Of a stretch of 64,000 bases of DNA, positions 25,887 through 34,964 are shown in pieces (the first letter of the stretch is position 1; each line of letters begins with the position of its first letter). The notes under the pieces were generated by a model. That model made no database searches. It saw only the letters and a list, made by a program, of their open reading frames with translations, and was not told where the DNA came from. Source of the DNA: Galactobacter valiniphilus (GTDB lineage: Bacteria > Actinomycetota > Actinomycetes > Actinomycetales > Micrococcaceae); NCBI RefSeq assembly GCF_003575975.1, contig NZ_QQXK01000008.1:62001-126000 (forward strand), in the 5' to 3' direction. The translations under genes were made by a program, and so were the position numbers.

Positions 25887-27797
25887 TCAGTCGCGCGCCG
25901 GGCGCAGCACCCCAATCAAGGTGTCGAGGACGGAGGCGTCCTCGATGGTGCCGGGGACCTGGTAGTCCTCACCGTCGGCGATCTGGCGCATCGTCTTGCG
26001 CAGGATCTTGCCCGAGCGCGTCTTGGGCAGGGCGGCCACGACGCGAACGTCCTTGAAGTCGGCCACGGGGCCGATGTCCTTGCGGACCAGGGCGATGAGC
26101 TGGGGAGCGAGCTCCTCCTCGCTCAGTTCCACCCCGGACTTGAGCACCACGTAGCCGCTGGGGCGCTGCCCCTTGAGCGGGTCGTTGACGCCGATGACGG
26201 CGCACTCGGCGACCGCCGGGTGCGAGGCGAGCACCTGCTCCATGGCGCCCGTGGAGAGGCGGTGACCCGAGACGTTGATGACGTCGTCGGTGCGCCCCAT
26301 GACAAAGACGTAGCCGTCCTCGTCCAGATAGCCGGAGTCGCCCGAGGCGTAGTAGCCGGGGAAGGCGCTCAGGTAGGAGGAGACGAAGCGCTCGTCGTTG
26401 CCCCAGAGCGTCGTGAGGGCGCCGGGCGGCAGCGGGAGCTCCAGGGCGATGTTGCCCTCGGCGTTCGGTTCGCTCACCTGCTCGCCGAAGGCATCGAGGA
26501 TGCGCACGCGGTAGCCGGGCACGGGCAGGGTGGGCGAGCCGAGCTTGATGGGCTGCGGGTCCAGGCCGAACGGGTTGGCAGCGATGGGCCAGCCCGTCTC
26601 GGTCTGCCACCAGTTGTCGATCACCGGCTTGCCCGTCACCTCGGCGGTCCAGGCCGCCGTATCGGGGTCGAGGCGCTCGCCGGCGGCAAAGATCGCCTTG
26701 AGCTCGGAGAGGTCGTACTGGCCCACGAGCTCGGCCTGCGGATCGGCCTTGCGGATGGCGCGCAGCGCCGTGGGGGCCGTGAACAGGGCGCGCGCGCCGT
26801 GCTCGGCGGCCACGCGCCAGAAGGCTCCGGCGTCCGGGGTGCCCACGGGCTTGCCCTCGTAGAGGACCGTCGTGGCGCCCACGAGCAGCGGCGCGTAGAC
26901 GATGTACGAGTGGCCGACCACCCAGCCCACGTCGGAGGCGGTGAACATCGTCTGCCCCGGGCCCACGCCGTAGATGTTGCGCATGGACCAGGCGAGGGCC
27001 GTGCCGTAGCCGCCCGTGTCCCTCACGACACCCTTGGGCGCGCCGGTGGTACCCGAGGTGTAGAGGATGTAGAGCGGGTGGGTGGAGGGCACGACGGCGG
27101 GAGGGGCCGCGGGCGCGGCGCTCACCAGGGCGGCGGCATCGTGCCAGCGGGTGCCGGGCACCGACTCGTCCACATCGGAGAGGCCAGTGGCGAAGCCCTC
27201 GCGCGGCGTCACCAGGACGTGAGGCACGGTGTGCTCGGACAGCCGCAGGGCCTCGGCGAGCGTCGGCAGGTACTCGACGCGACGGTTGGGCTCCACGCCG
27301 CCCGTGGCGGTGAGGATCGCCGCCGGTGCCGCGTCGTCGATGCGGCTGGCCAGCTCGCGCGGGGCAAAGCCGCCAAAGACCACGGAGTGGATGGCGCCGA
27401 GGCGGGCGCACGCGAGCATGCCGATGACGGCCTCGGGGATCATGGGCATGTAGAGGAGGACGCGGTCCCCCACGCCCACGCCGAGCCCGGCGAGCGCCCC
27501 GGCGGTCTTGGCCACCTGCTCCAGCAGCTCGCTGTAGCTGTAGCTGCGCTTCAGCCCCAGCACGGCCGAGTCGTAGATCAGCGCTGCCTGCCCGCCGCGG
27601 CCGGCGGCGACGTGTCGGTCGAGGGCGCTCACGCTCAGGTTGAGCGTGCCGTCGCCGAACCAGGAGTACAGGGGTGCGCGGCTGTCATCGACGCCCTGCG
27701 TGGGCTGCTTGTCCCAGGCGAGGGCCGAGGCCGCCTCCAGCCAGAAGCCGCTCGGATCCTCTTCCGCCCGCCGATAGCTCTGCGCGTAGCTGCTCAT
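25887..27797 (-). CDS. prpE: Propionyl-CoA synthetase
   Basis: Activates propionate to propionyl-CoA through an adenylate, feeding the methylcitrate cycle encoded on the other strand. 636 aa, AMP-forming acyl-CoA synthetase: YTSGTTGAPKGVVRDTGGYG (P-loop; the RDTGG part is PrpE-like), ASDVGWVVGHSYIVYAPLLV, NWWQTETGWPI, YASGDSGYLDEDGY and the C-terminal catalytic Lys in KTRSGKILRKTMRQIADGE, the usual site of regulatory acylation. SFGD-type start MSSYAQSYRRAEEDPSGFWL is typical. Start ATG 27797 follows GAGAGGGAA. Acetyl-CoA synthetase is a less likely alternative. Confidence 0.92.
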   Translation of the reverse strand: MSSYAQSYRRAEEDPSGFWLEAASALAWDKQPTQGVDDSRAPLYSWFGDGTLNLSVSALDRHVAAGRGGQAALIYDSAVLGLKRSYSYSELLEQVAKTAGALAGLGVGVGDRVLLYMPMIPEAVIGMLACARLGAIHSVVFGGFAPRELASRIDDAAPAAILTATGGVEPNRRVEYLPTLAEALRLSEHTVPHVLVTPREGFATGLSDVDESVPGTRWHDAAALVSAAPAAPPAVVPSTHPLYILYTSGTTGAPKGVVRDTGGYGTALAWSMRNIYGVGPGQTMFTASDVGWVVGHSYIVYAPLLVGATTVLYEGKPVGTPDAGAFWRVAAEHGARALFTAPTALRAIRKADPQAELVGQYDLSELKAIFAAGERLDPDTAAWTAEVTGKPVIDNWWQTETGWPIAANPFGLDPQPIKLGSPTLPVPGYRVRILDAFGEQVSEPNAEGNIALELPLPPGALTTLWGNDERFVSSYLSAFPGYYASGDSGYLDEDGYVFVMGRTDDVINVSGHRLSTGAMEQVLASHPAVAECAVIGVNDPLKGQRPSGYVVLKSGVELSEEELAPQLIALVRKDIGPVADFKDVRVVAALPKTRSGKILRKTMRQIADGEDYQVPGTIEDASVLDTLIGVLRPARD

Positions 27798-27933
27798 GGG
27801 TTCCCTCTCGCTGCGAGCGCCCGGGCGCCCGTTGGTACCGGTGGGGACGCGGCGTGGAGGCGCCGCTGCCCCGTCGCGCTGAGCCGCCAGGCGACCACAG
27901 GGTCGTGGCGTGGCTCACACGCGCTTGCCGATA

Positions 27934-27941
27934 TGTATACA
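27934..27941. promoter_or_regulatory. GntR operator TGTATACA, distal copy
   Basis: TGTATACA within ATATGTATACAC. The same octamer occurs at 28009-28016, 75 bases (about seven helical turns) away. It lies 137 bases upstream of prpE and 84 upstream of the GntR start, so it can control prpE. The sequence fits the palindromic core bound by FCD-type GntR proteins. Confidence 0.6.
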
Positions 27942-28008
27942 CGGATTCGATGAACTTGGGGAGACTTGCGGGCGAATTTCCCAAACGTGGCGCCAATCAC
28001 CCCGTCTG

Positions 28009-28018
28009 TGTATACACT
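28009..28018. promoter_or_regulatory. GntR operator TGTATACA overlapping a leaderless -10 box
   Basis: Second TGTATACA (28009-28016). TACACT (28013-28018) overlaps it and ends 6 bases before the ATG at 28025, where no Shine-Dalgarno exists, so gntR and the prp genes probably begin as a leaderless transcript. A repressor bound here would cover the -10 box, giving autorepression and control of prpDBC. Confidence 0.6.
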
Positions 28019-28024
28019 GACGGC

Positions 28025-28714
28025 ATGAAGGCCAGTGATCGCGCTTACAAGGCGCTGCGCGGAGACATCGTCGAATGGCGGCTCTCCCCCGGCGCCCCGC
28101 TGCCCGAGGTGGAGCTCGGGGAACGCCTGGGACTCTCGCGCACCCCGGTGCGCGAGGCCATCGCCCGGCTCGTCGCCGACGGCCTCGCGACCCAGAGCGC
28201 TGGACGCCTCGTGGTCTCCCCCGTCTCCCCCGATGCCGTCGACCGCCTCTTCGATGCCCGCCAGGTGCTCGAAGTCGCCACGGCCCGGCTCGCCGCGGCC
28301 TCGCCCCAGCGCGCCGTCGCCGGCTTCACTGCGCTCGCCGAGGCCTTCGAGGAGGCGGCTTCCGCCGGATCCCCGTCCGTGGTGCGCTTCTACGATCTGG
28401 CCGGCGAGCTGGACGAGCGGCTCGACGAGGCAGCCGCCAACCCCTACCTTGCGCAGGCCCTGCGCGGCCTGCGCCTGCACCTGGCGCGCGTGCGCCGGGT
28501 CTCCCGGGATCACCCGGAGCGGCTCGTCGCCTCGGCCGGCGAGCACGCGAGCATCGCCCGCGCCGTCGCGCTCGGTGACACCGAGCTGGCGGCCGCCGCG
28601 ACCGTGATGCACTTGCATCACTCCCTAGCCCACATCAAGTCCCATGCCCCCGGAGCCACCGACGTCTCGGACGCCTCCGGCCAGCACACCTTCGCGGCCA
28701 CCGCCGCGCGATGA
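28025..28714 (+). CDS. GntR-family regulator of the methylcitrate genes
   Basis: 229-aa FCD-type GntR protein. Winged helix with [20 protein letters not shown] (about residues 32-51) and a C-terminal helical ligand domain with [15 protein letters not shown] and [16 protein letters not shown]. First gene of the prpDBC operon and divergent from prpE, so its likely effector is a methylcitrate-cycle intermediate (propionyl-CoA or methylcitrate); that is inference. prpD follows after 10 bases. ATG 28025 is chosen for the overlapping operator and -10 box. Confidence 0.9.
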   Translation: MKASDRAYKALRGDIVEWRLSPGAPLPEVELGERLGLSRTPVREAIARLVADGLATQSAGRLVVSPVSPDAVDRLFDARQVLEVATARLAAASPQRAVAGFTALAEAFEEAASAGSPSVVRFYDLAGELDERLDEAAANPYLAQALRGLRLHLARVRRVSRDHPERLVASAGEHASIARAVALGDTELAAAATVMHLHHSLAHIKSHAPGATDVSDASGQHTFAATAAR

Positions 28715-28724
28715 GAGGAACACC

Positions 28725-30233
28725 ATGATCAACCACACCGTGCGCGTCTACCGCAGCGAGGAAAACCTCCCCCGCGAGGAACAGCTGGCGTACAAGATCG
28801 CGACCGTTGCCGCCGATCCCGTGGCGCTGGACCAGGACGTCGTCGACATGGTCATCAACCGCATCATCGACAACGCCTCGGTGGCCATCGCCTCCCTCAA
28901 CCGCGGCCCCATCGTCTCGGCCCGCGGCCAGGCGCAGGCGCACCCCGTCACCACGGGTGGCCGAGGCGCCAAGATCTTCGGCACGGACGAGCCGGTCGCC
29001 GTCGAGTGGGCGGCCTGGGCCAACGGCGTGGCCGTGCGCGAGCTCGACTACCACGACACGTTCCTGGCCGCCGAGTACTCCCACCCGGGCGACAACATCC
29101 CGCCGATCCTCGCGGTGGCCCAGCACGTGGGTTCCACGGGCGAGGACCTCGTGCGCGGCATCGCGACGGGCTACGAGATCCAGGTGAACCTGGTCAAGGG
29201 CATCTCCCTGCACGCCCACAAGATCGACCACGTCGCCCACCTCGGCCCCTCCGCCGCGGCCGGCATCGGCACGCTCCTGCACGCCGACGTCGAGACGATC
29301 TTCCAGGCCGTCGGCCAGGGCCTGCACACCACGACCGCCACGCGCCAGTCGCGCAAGGGCGAGATCTCCACGTGGAAGGCCCACGCACCGGCCTTTGCGG
29401 GCAAGATGGCCGTCGAGGCCGTGGACCGCGCGCTGCGCGGGCAGACCTCCCCCGTCCCGATCTACGAGGGCGAGGACGGCGTCATCGCCTGGATGCTGGA
29501 CGGCAAGGACGCCAACTACACGGTGCCCCTGCCCGCCGCCGGCGAGTCCAAGCGCGCCATTCTCGACACCTACACCAAGGAGCACTCGGCCGAGTACCAG
29601 GCTCAGGCCTGGATCGACCTGGCCCGCAAGCTCAACGCCGAGCACCCCGAGCTCACGGATCCCGCCAACGTCAAGGCGATCGTGCTGCACACGAGCCACC
29701 ACACCCACTACGTGATCGGCTCGGGCGCCAACGACCCGCAGAAGTACGATCCGACGGCCTCCCGCGAGACGCTGGATCACTCAATTCCGTACATCTTTGC
29801 CGTGGCCCTGCAGGACGGCGCGTGGGACCACGTGGTCTCCTACTCGCCCGAGCGCGCCGGCCGCGAGGACACCGTGGCGCTGTGGCACAAGATCACCACC
29901 GTCGAGGACGCCGAGTGGACGCGCCGCTACCACTCGCTCGACCTCAACGAGAAGGCCTTCGGCGGCCGCGTCGAGATCGAGCTGGCCGACGGCTCCACGA
30001 TCGTTGACGAGATCGCCGTCGCCGACGCACACCCGCTGGGCGCCCGCCCCTTCGGCCGCGCCGAGTACATCAACAAGTTCCGCCAGCTCGCCTCCTCCAA
30101 GGTCTCCGCGGCGGAGATCGACCGCTTCATCGCTGCCGCCGAGAACGTCATGAACCTGGGCGCCGGCGAGCTGGACCAGCTCAACATCAAGGCCGCCGTG
30201 GAGCTCGAGGCCTCCCCGAAGGGTCTCTTCTGA
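28725..30233 (+). CDS. prpD: 2-Methylcitrate dehydratase
   Basis: Dehydrates 2-methylcitrate to 2-methyl-cis-aconitate, second step of the methylcitrate cycle. 502 aa, MmgE/PrpD family: [78 protein letters not shown] and near the end [13 protein letters not shown]. Length is typical of the actinobacterial enzyme. ATG 28725 follows GAGAGGAA. The stop and the prpB start share one base (TGATG), so translation is coupled. Confidence 0.96.
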   Translation: MINHTVRVYRSEENLPREEQLAYKIATVAADPVALDQDVVDMVINRIIDNASVAIASLNRGPIVSARGQAQAHPVTTGGRGAKIFGTDEPVAVEWAAWANGVAVRELDYHDTFLAAEYSHPGDNIPPILAVAQHVGSTGEDLVRGIATGYEIQVNLVKGISLHAHKIDHVAHLGPSAAAGIGTLLHADVETIFQAVGQGLHTTTATRQSRKGEISTWKAHAPAFAGKMAVEAVDRALRGQTSPVPIYEGEDGVIAWMLDGKDANYTVPLPAAGESKRAILDTYTKEHSAEYQAQAWIDLARKLNAEHPELTDPANVKAIVLHTSHHTHYVIGSGANDPQKYDPTASRETLDHSIPYIFAVALQDGAWDHVVSYSPERAGREDTVALWHKITTVEDAEWTRRYHSLDLNEKAFGGRVEIELADGSTIVDEIAVADAHPLGARPFGRAEYINKFRQLASSKVSAAEIDRFIAAAENVMNLGAGELDQLNIKAAVELEASPKGLF

Positions 30234-31165
30234 TGCTGTACTCCCACACCACGCCGGCGCAGAAGCGCGAGGCCTTTCGGGCGGCCCTCAAGCCGGGTGC
30301 CGCGCTGCAGTTCCCGGGGACCTTCACGCCGCTCTCCGCCAAGCTCATCCAGGAGCAGGGCTTCGACGGCGCGTACATCTCCGGCGGCGTCCTCGCCAAC
30401 GAGCTGGGCCTGCCCGACGTCGGGCTGACCACCCTCACCGAGGTGGCCCAGCGCGGCGCGCAGATCGCCCGCGTGACGGACCTGCCGTGCCTCATCGACG
30501 CCGATACCGGCTTCGGCGAGCCCATGAACGTGGCCCGCACGGTCCAGGAGTTCGAGGACGCCGGCCTCGCCGGCACCCACATCGAGGACCAGTTCAACCC
30601 CAAGCGCTGCGGCCACCTCGACGGCAAGAACATGGTGGACCTGGACACGGCCATCAAGCGCATCGCCGCCGCTGCCGACGCCCGCCGCGACCCGAACTTC
30701 CTGCTCATGGCGCGCACCGACCTGCGCGGCGTCGACACGCTCGGCGCCACGATTGAGCGCATCAAGGCGCTCGTGGATGCTGGTGCCGACGCGATCTTCC
30801 CCGAGGCGCTGAAGGACCTGAGCGAATTCGAGAAGGTCGCCGAGTCGATCGACGTGCCGATCCTGGCCAACATGACCGAGTTCGGGAAGTCGGAGCTGTT
30901 CACGCGTGAGCAGCTCGCGAACGCCGGCGTGGCCATGATCATCTACCCCGTCACGAGCCTGCGCAGCGCGATGGGCGCCATTGAGCGCACTTTGGCAACG
31001 ATCAAGGCCGAGGGCACCCAGGAGGCGGCCGTCCCTGACATGCTGACGAGGACCCGGCTGTACGAGCTCGTCGATTACGAGGGCTACAACCGCTTCGACA
31101 ACGGGATCTTCAACTTCCGGGTGCCGACGACCGACATCGACACCAACAACGCGAACCTGTCCTGA
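30233..31165 (+). CDS. prpB: 2-Methylisocitrate lyase
   Basis: Cleaves 2-methylisocitrate to pyruvate and succinate. 310 aa, isocitrate lyase/PEP mutase superfamily: QFPGTFTPLSAKLIQEQGFD, DADTGFGEPMNVARTVQEFE with Mg-binding Asp residues, HIEDQFNPKRCGHLDGK with the family Cys, and LANMTEFGKSELF. Length fits PrpB rather than the longer AceA. Sits between prpD and prpC. Confidence 0.96.
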   Translation: MLYSHTTPAQKREAFRAALKPGAALQFPGTFTPLSAKLIQEQGFDGAYISGGVLANELGLPDVGLTTLTEVAQRGAQIARVTDLPCLIDADTGFGEPMNVARTVQEFEDAGLAGTHIEDQFNPKRCGHLDGKNMVDLDTAIKRIAAAADARRDPNFLLMARTDLRGVDTLGATIERIKALVDAGADAIFPEALKDLSEFEKVAESIDVPILANMTEFGKSELFTREQLANAGVAMIIYPVTSLRSAMGAIERTLATIKAEGTQEAAVPDMLTRTRLYELVDYEGYNRFDNGIFNFRVPTTDIDTNNANLS

Positions 31166-31175
31166 GAGAGGAACC

Positions 31176-32309
31176 ATGACCGAGATCAAGAAGGGCCTGG
31201 CCGGCGTCGTCGTCGACTACACCGCCGTGTCAAAGGTCAATCCGGAGAGCAATTCCCTGCTGTACCGCGGCTATCCCGTGCAGGAGCTCGCCGCTCACAA
31301 GAGCTTCGAGGAGGTGGCGCTGCTGCTCTGGAACGGGGAGCTGCCCACGCCCCAGGAACTCGCGGCGTTCACCGAGTCGGAGCGCACCGAGCGCGATCTT
31401 GACCCCCGCGTCAAGGCCGCCATCGACCTGCTGCCGCTGAACTGCCACCCCATGGACGTGGGGCGCACCGCCGTCTCCGTGCTGGGCGCCAACGACGAGC
31501 AGGCCGAGGATTCCTCGCCCGCCGCCGAGCTGGCCAAGGCCAAGCGTCTCTTCGCCGCCTTCCCCGCCGTGGTCGCCTACGATCAGCGCCGCCGCCGCGG
31601 CCTGGACGTCGTGGACCCGCGCGAGGACCTCGACTACGCGGAGAACTTCCTCTGGATGACCTTCGGCGAGGAGGCGGCCCCCGAGGTCGTCGACGCCTTC
31701 CGCGTCTCGATGGTGCTGTACGCGGAGCACTCCTTCAACGCGTCGACCTTCACGGCGCGCGTCGTGACCTCGACGCTCTCCGATCTGCACTCGGCCGTCA
31801 CGGCCGCGATCGGCGCGCTCAAGGGCCCGCTGCACGGCGGCGCCAACGAGGCAGTCATGCACACCTTCAACGAGATCGGCATCCGCACGGACGAGTCCCG
31901 CGAGGACGCCGCCGCTCGCGCGAAGGCGTGGATGGAGGACGCCTTGGCCCAGAAGAAGAAGGTCATGGGCTTCGGCCACCGCGTCTACAAGCATGGTGAT
32001 TCCCGCGTGCCCACCATGAAGGCTGCGCTCGATCGCATGATCGAGCACTACGACCGCCCCGAGATGCTCGGTCTGTACGACGGCCTCGAGCAGGCCATGG
32101 ACGAGGCGAAGGCCATCAAGCCGAACCTCGACTACCCGGCCGGGCCCACGTACCACCTCATGGGCTTCGACACGGAGATGTTCACGCCGATCTTCATCGC
32201 GGCTCGCATCACCGGTTGGACGGCGCACATCATGGAACAGCGCGCCGCCAACGCCCTCATCCGCCCGTTGTCCGAGTACAACGGCGTTGAGGAGCGCCAC
32301 CTGGGCTAA
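31176..32309 (+). CDS. prpC: 2-Methylcitrate synthase
   Basis: Condenses propionyl-CoA with oxaloacetate to 2-methylcitrate, entry step of the cycle. 377 aa, short type II citrate synthase fold: LLYRGYPVQELAAHKSFEEV at the start, LYAEHSFNASTFTARVV (catalytic His), LHGGANEAVMHTFNEIG, GFGHRVYKHGDSR (second His) and a final WTAHIMEQRA. ATG 31176 is preceded by GAGAGGAA. Because it is in the prp operon, methylcitrate rather than citrate synthase is the best call. No strong terminator was seen after it; 32310-32560 holds only a weak 7-bp inverted repeat. Confidence 0.94.
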   Translation: MTEIKKGLAGVVVDYTAVSKVNPESNSLLYRGYPVQELAAHKSFEEVALLLWNGELPTPQELAAFTESERTERDLDPRVKAAIDLLPLNCHPMDVGRTAVSVLGANDEQAEDSSPAAELAKAKRLFAAFPAVVAYDQRRRRGLDVVDPREDLDYAENFLWMTFGEEAAPEVVDAFRVSMVLYAEHSFNASTFTARVVTSTLSDLHSAVTAAIGALKGPLHGGANEAVMHTFNEIGIRTDESREDAAARAKAWMEDALAQKKKVMGFGHRVYKHGDSRVPTMKAALDRMIEHYDRPEMLGLYDGLEQAMDEAKAIKPNLDYPAGPTYHLMGFDTEMFTPIFIAARITGWTAHIMEQRAANALIRPLSEYNGVEERHLG

Positions 32310-32560
32310 GCGCCCAGACCATCGACCCGGGAGGCGGTCGGTGTGTTGAACGAGCTACGGAGCTGCTCGTTGCGCGCGCCGGCCGCCTTTCGCCGCCGCG
32401 GTGGCTGCTGCGCGCCCCAGGGCAGAGCGGCGATCCTCGGGACGCCGGCGAGGGCGGATCGCCCACGGGACGCACGGGTCCCCGCGCTACCGTGCCGCGA
32501 AACCACAGCGCGCGGCCCCGGGCCTCCCTACGCCCGCCTCCGCCACGAAGGACCCGCCCC

Positions 32561-33583
32561 ATGTCGCTCCCCAGCCCTTCCCCCGCCGACGCGATCCCCG
32601 CCGGTCAGGCCACCGGCGCCTCGCTCCCGTACTTCGACGCCGCGGCGGTCCGCGCCGCCCTGCCATGAGAGCGGGCGGTGGACGGGCTCGAGTCCGCCCT
32701 GCGAGGCGGCCTCGACCCCGAGGTGGACGCCGAGCGGCTCTTCTCCCCCACCCCGCACGGCGAGTTCCTGCTCATGCCGGCGGTCGCCGAGGCAACCATG
32801 GGCATCAAGGTGCTCACCGTCAGTCCCGGCAACCCCGAGCGCGGACTCGAGAAGATTCAGGGCAGCTACCTCCTCTTCGACGCCGAGACGTCGGCCCCGC
32901 TCGCCGTGCTGGACGGACTCGAACTGACGGCCGTCCGCACGCCCGCCGTCACGCTCACGGCGTTGCGTTCCCTCGCCGCGGCGGCACCGGAAGGGGACGC
33001 CCTGCCCGCCGCCCCCGAGGTCCTCGTGTTTGGCGCCGGTATCCAAGCGCTGAATCACCTGCTTGCCCTCGCCTGGTGCTGGCCGGGCGCCCGCTTTGGC
33101 GTCGTGGGTCGACGCGCCGAGCGCGTTGCCGCACTGATCGCCGGCGCGGCGCAGGCGGGCGTCGGGGTCTCGGACCGCGGGACCGACGTGGAGCGCGCCG
33201 TGCGCGGCGCGCACGTCATCGTCACGCTCACCACGGCCACCACACCGCTGTTCGACGGCGGGTGGGTGCGTCCCGGCGCGATCGTCGCCGCCGTGGGCCA
33301 GCACGGCCTGCACGCCCGCGAGGTCGACCACGCGCTGGTGCTGCGCTCCGACGTCCTGGTCGAGGGTCGCGGGTCCGCTCTGCGCGAGGCAGGGGATCTC
33401 ATCCCCGCCCGCTCGGCCGAGGAATGGGTACGGCTGGCCCCGCCAAACCTCGCCGACGCGGCCCTCGATCGGCTGCGACGGCGCCCGGGCGCGCCAGCCC
33501 TGTACTGCGGGGTGGGCATGTCATGGGAGGACCTCGTACTCGCCTCGCTGGTGCACGGGAGCGCAGGGACCGCGGCGGCGTGA
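32561..33583 (+). pseudogene. Ornithine cyclodeaminase-family gene with in-frame TGA
   Basis: Family of NAD(P)-dependent imine reductases and ornithine cyclodeaminases (mu-crystallin fold). From ATG 32561 (AAGGA at 32548-32552) the frame reads LPYFDAAAVRAALP and then meets TGA at 32666-32668, where the family usually has Trp (LPWxRAV). After it the frame continues intact as ERAVDGLESALRGG, with the substrate region VLTVSPGNPERGL, the Rossmann loop VLVFGAGIQALNHLL and VIVTLTTATTPLF, to TGA 33581. One G-to-A change or base-call error explains it. GTG 32678 could restart a protein lacking 39 residues, but no Shine-Dalgarno is seen. It may belong with the catabolic genes downstream. Confidence 0.75.
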
Positions 33584-33864
33584 CCCGCCGTCGAGCTCTC
33601 ACATGACGCTTGCATGACGCCGACCGCACGATCGGCTTCTGCCTCCATCGCCCGCACCGGGGCGGGTCCCTCGCGCGAGGATGGCCCGCCCCGCCGCCAT
33701 CCACGTCGGCGCCGCGCGGCGTGGTGTGCAAAGTGCCTACGGTGCGCGTTTTCCCCAGGGCATTCCGGCCAAATCCAGCACGGGGCGTGTCGTAGCTTCA
33801 AGCCACGGCAGTGACAGACATCACGTGCCCGACTTGCAGCCACTCCCCCTCTGGAAGGCATCCC

Positions 33865-34869
33865 ATGAAGAAGACGTTCCCCATGCTGATGGCCCTCGGA
33901 ACCGCCGGGGCCCTCGCGCTCAGCGGTTGCGCCGGCGGTAGCGCCGCCCCTGCCGACGGCTCCTCGGCCCCGGTCAAGATCGGGTTCTTCGGCTTTGCCG
34001 CCTCGAACTCCTTTGCCCAGGGCACGTTCAGCGGCGTCAAGAAGGCCGCCGAAGCCAACGGCGCCACCGCCACCTTCGTCGATGGCAACTTCGACGGCCA
34101 GGCCCAGGCTCAGCAGATCACCGACGCCGTCACCTCGAAGCAGTTCGACGTGATGATCGTGCAGGCGAACGACAACCTGGTGGTCAAGCAGCCGCTCGAG
34201 AACGCCATCAAGGCCGGCATCACCGTCGTCATCGAGTTCGTCCCGGTCGGTGACAACTTTGACACCACCGAGCCGCAGATCGAGGGCGCCATCAGCATCG
34301 TCGACCCGCCCGTCGGCAACGGCAAGGGCCTGGCCACGATGGGCCTTGACGCGTGCAAGCAGGTCTCGGGCGAGTGCGAGGTGGCCTACATGGAAGGCAA
34401 CCCCGCCCTGCCGCTAGATAACGCAAGGACCAAGGCCGTTCTCGATACCCTCGCGACCGGCAGCAACGTCAAGGTCCTGCCCAAGGTCACGGGCGGTTAC
34501 ACGCAGGACGATGGCCGCAAGGCCTACCAGAGCATCGTTCAGGCGAACCCCGGCGTCGACGTCATCATCGGCTCGACTCAGGCCATCGCCGGGGCCTGGG
34601 AGGCCGGCGGCAAGGACACCGAGATCAAGTTCGTCGGCAACGGCGCCTCCATCCAGGCCGTCGACCACGTGCGCAACGGTGACTGGTTCGGCATCTGGTC
34701 GATCGACGTTCTCAAGGACGGCGAGACAGCTGCCGAGTACGGGATCAAGAAGCATCGCGGCGAGGACGTCGCGCTGGCCACCGCGGAGAGCTCTCTTGGC
34801 GTGAACAACGGGCTCGGCACGAAGGAGGCCCTGGACAAGGCCAACTTCGTCTCCGGCTACAACGAGTGA
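33865..34869 (+). CDS. Ribose-type ABC transporter substrate-binding lipoprotein
   Basis: 334-aa ligand-binding subunit of a CUT2-type importer. Signal peptide MKKTFPMLMALGTAGALALS ends in the lipobox LSGC, so it is membrane-anchored outside the cell. The mature protein is a type I periplasmic-binding fold: KIGFFGFAASNSFAQGTF, DVMIVQANDNLVVKQPLENA, GECEVAYMEGNPALPLDNAR and VDVIIGSTQAIAGAWEAGG. The family mostly binds sugars but also autoinducers and other small rings. Start ATG 33865 follows GGAAGG (33853-33858). It heads the transport part of the hydantoinase-like cluster, so the ligand may be that pathway's substrate. Confidence 0.92.
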   Translation: MKKTFPMLMALGTAGALALSGCAGGSAAPADGSSAPVKIGFFGFAASNSFAQGTFSGVKKAAEANGATATFVDGNFDGQAQAQQITDAVTSKQFDVMIVQANDNLVVKQPLENAIKAGITVVIEFVPVGDNFDTTEPQIEGAISIVDPPVGNGKGLATMGLDACKQVSGECEVAYMEGNPALPLDNARTKAVLDTLATGSNVKVLPKVTGGYTQDDGRKAYQSIVQANPGVDVIIGSTQAIAGAWEAGGKDTEIKFVGNGASIQAVDHVRNGDWFGIWSIDVLKDGETAAEYGIKKHRGEDVALATAESSLGVNNGLGTKEALDKANFVSGYNE

Positions 34870-34877
34870 GCCTCCTC

Positions 34878-34934
34878 GACTCACGATCGCGCCGTTCGTG
34901 AGTCCGCCGCGGTCCGGGGCGACCCGGACCGCGG
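34878..34934 (+). other. Tandem intercistronic hairpins
   Basis: Two hairpins in the 95-base gap between the binding protein and the ATPase. First: GACTCACGA (34878-34886) with complement 34896-34904. Second: CCGCGGTCCGGG (34907-34918) with exact complement 34923-34934 around GCGA, a GNRA tetraloop. No T-run follows and the operon continues, so they probably stabilise or attenuate the message to give more binding protein than ATPase and permease. Confidence 0.65.
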
Positions 34935-34964
34935 CTCCCACCACGTCTTGAGAAAGGCCTCGCC

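Noticed and set aside
32349-32371. Inverted repeat AACGAGC / GCTCGTT after prpC as a terminator
   Set aside because: Only 7 bp with a 9-base loop, no T-run, 40 bases past the stop; weaker than other hairpins here and not worth a feature.
32666-32668. Selenocysteine or stop-codon read-through at the TGA of the cyclodeaminase-like gene
   Set aside because: The family has Trp, not Cys or Sec, at this place, no SECIS-like hairpin follows, and TGA is the normal stop of most genes in the window.
33584-33864. Search for a small gene or RNA in the gap before the CUT2 binding protein
   Set aside because: Short frames overlap in several phases with no ribosome site or coherent composition, and no convincing promoter or RNA fold was recognised; I see only a leader region.
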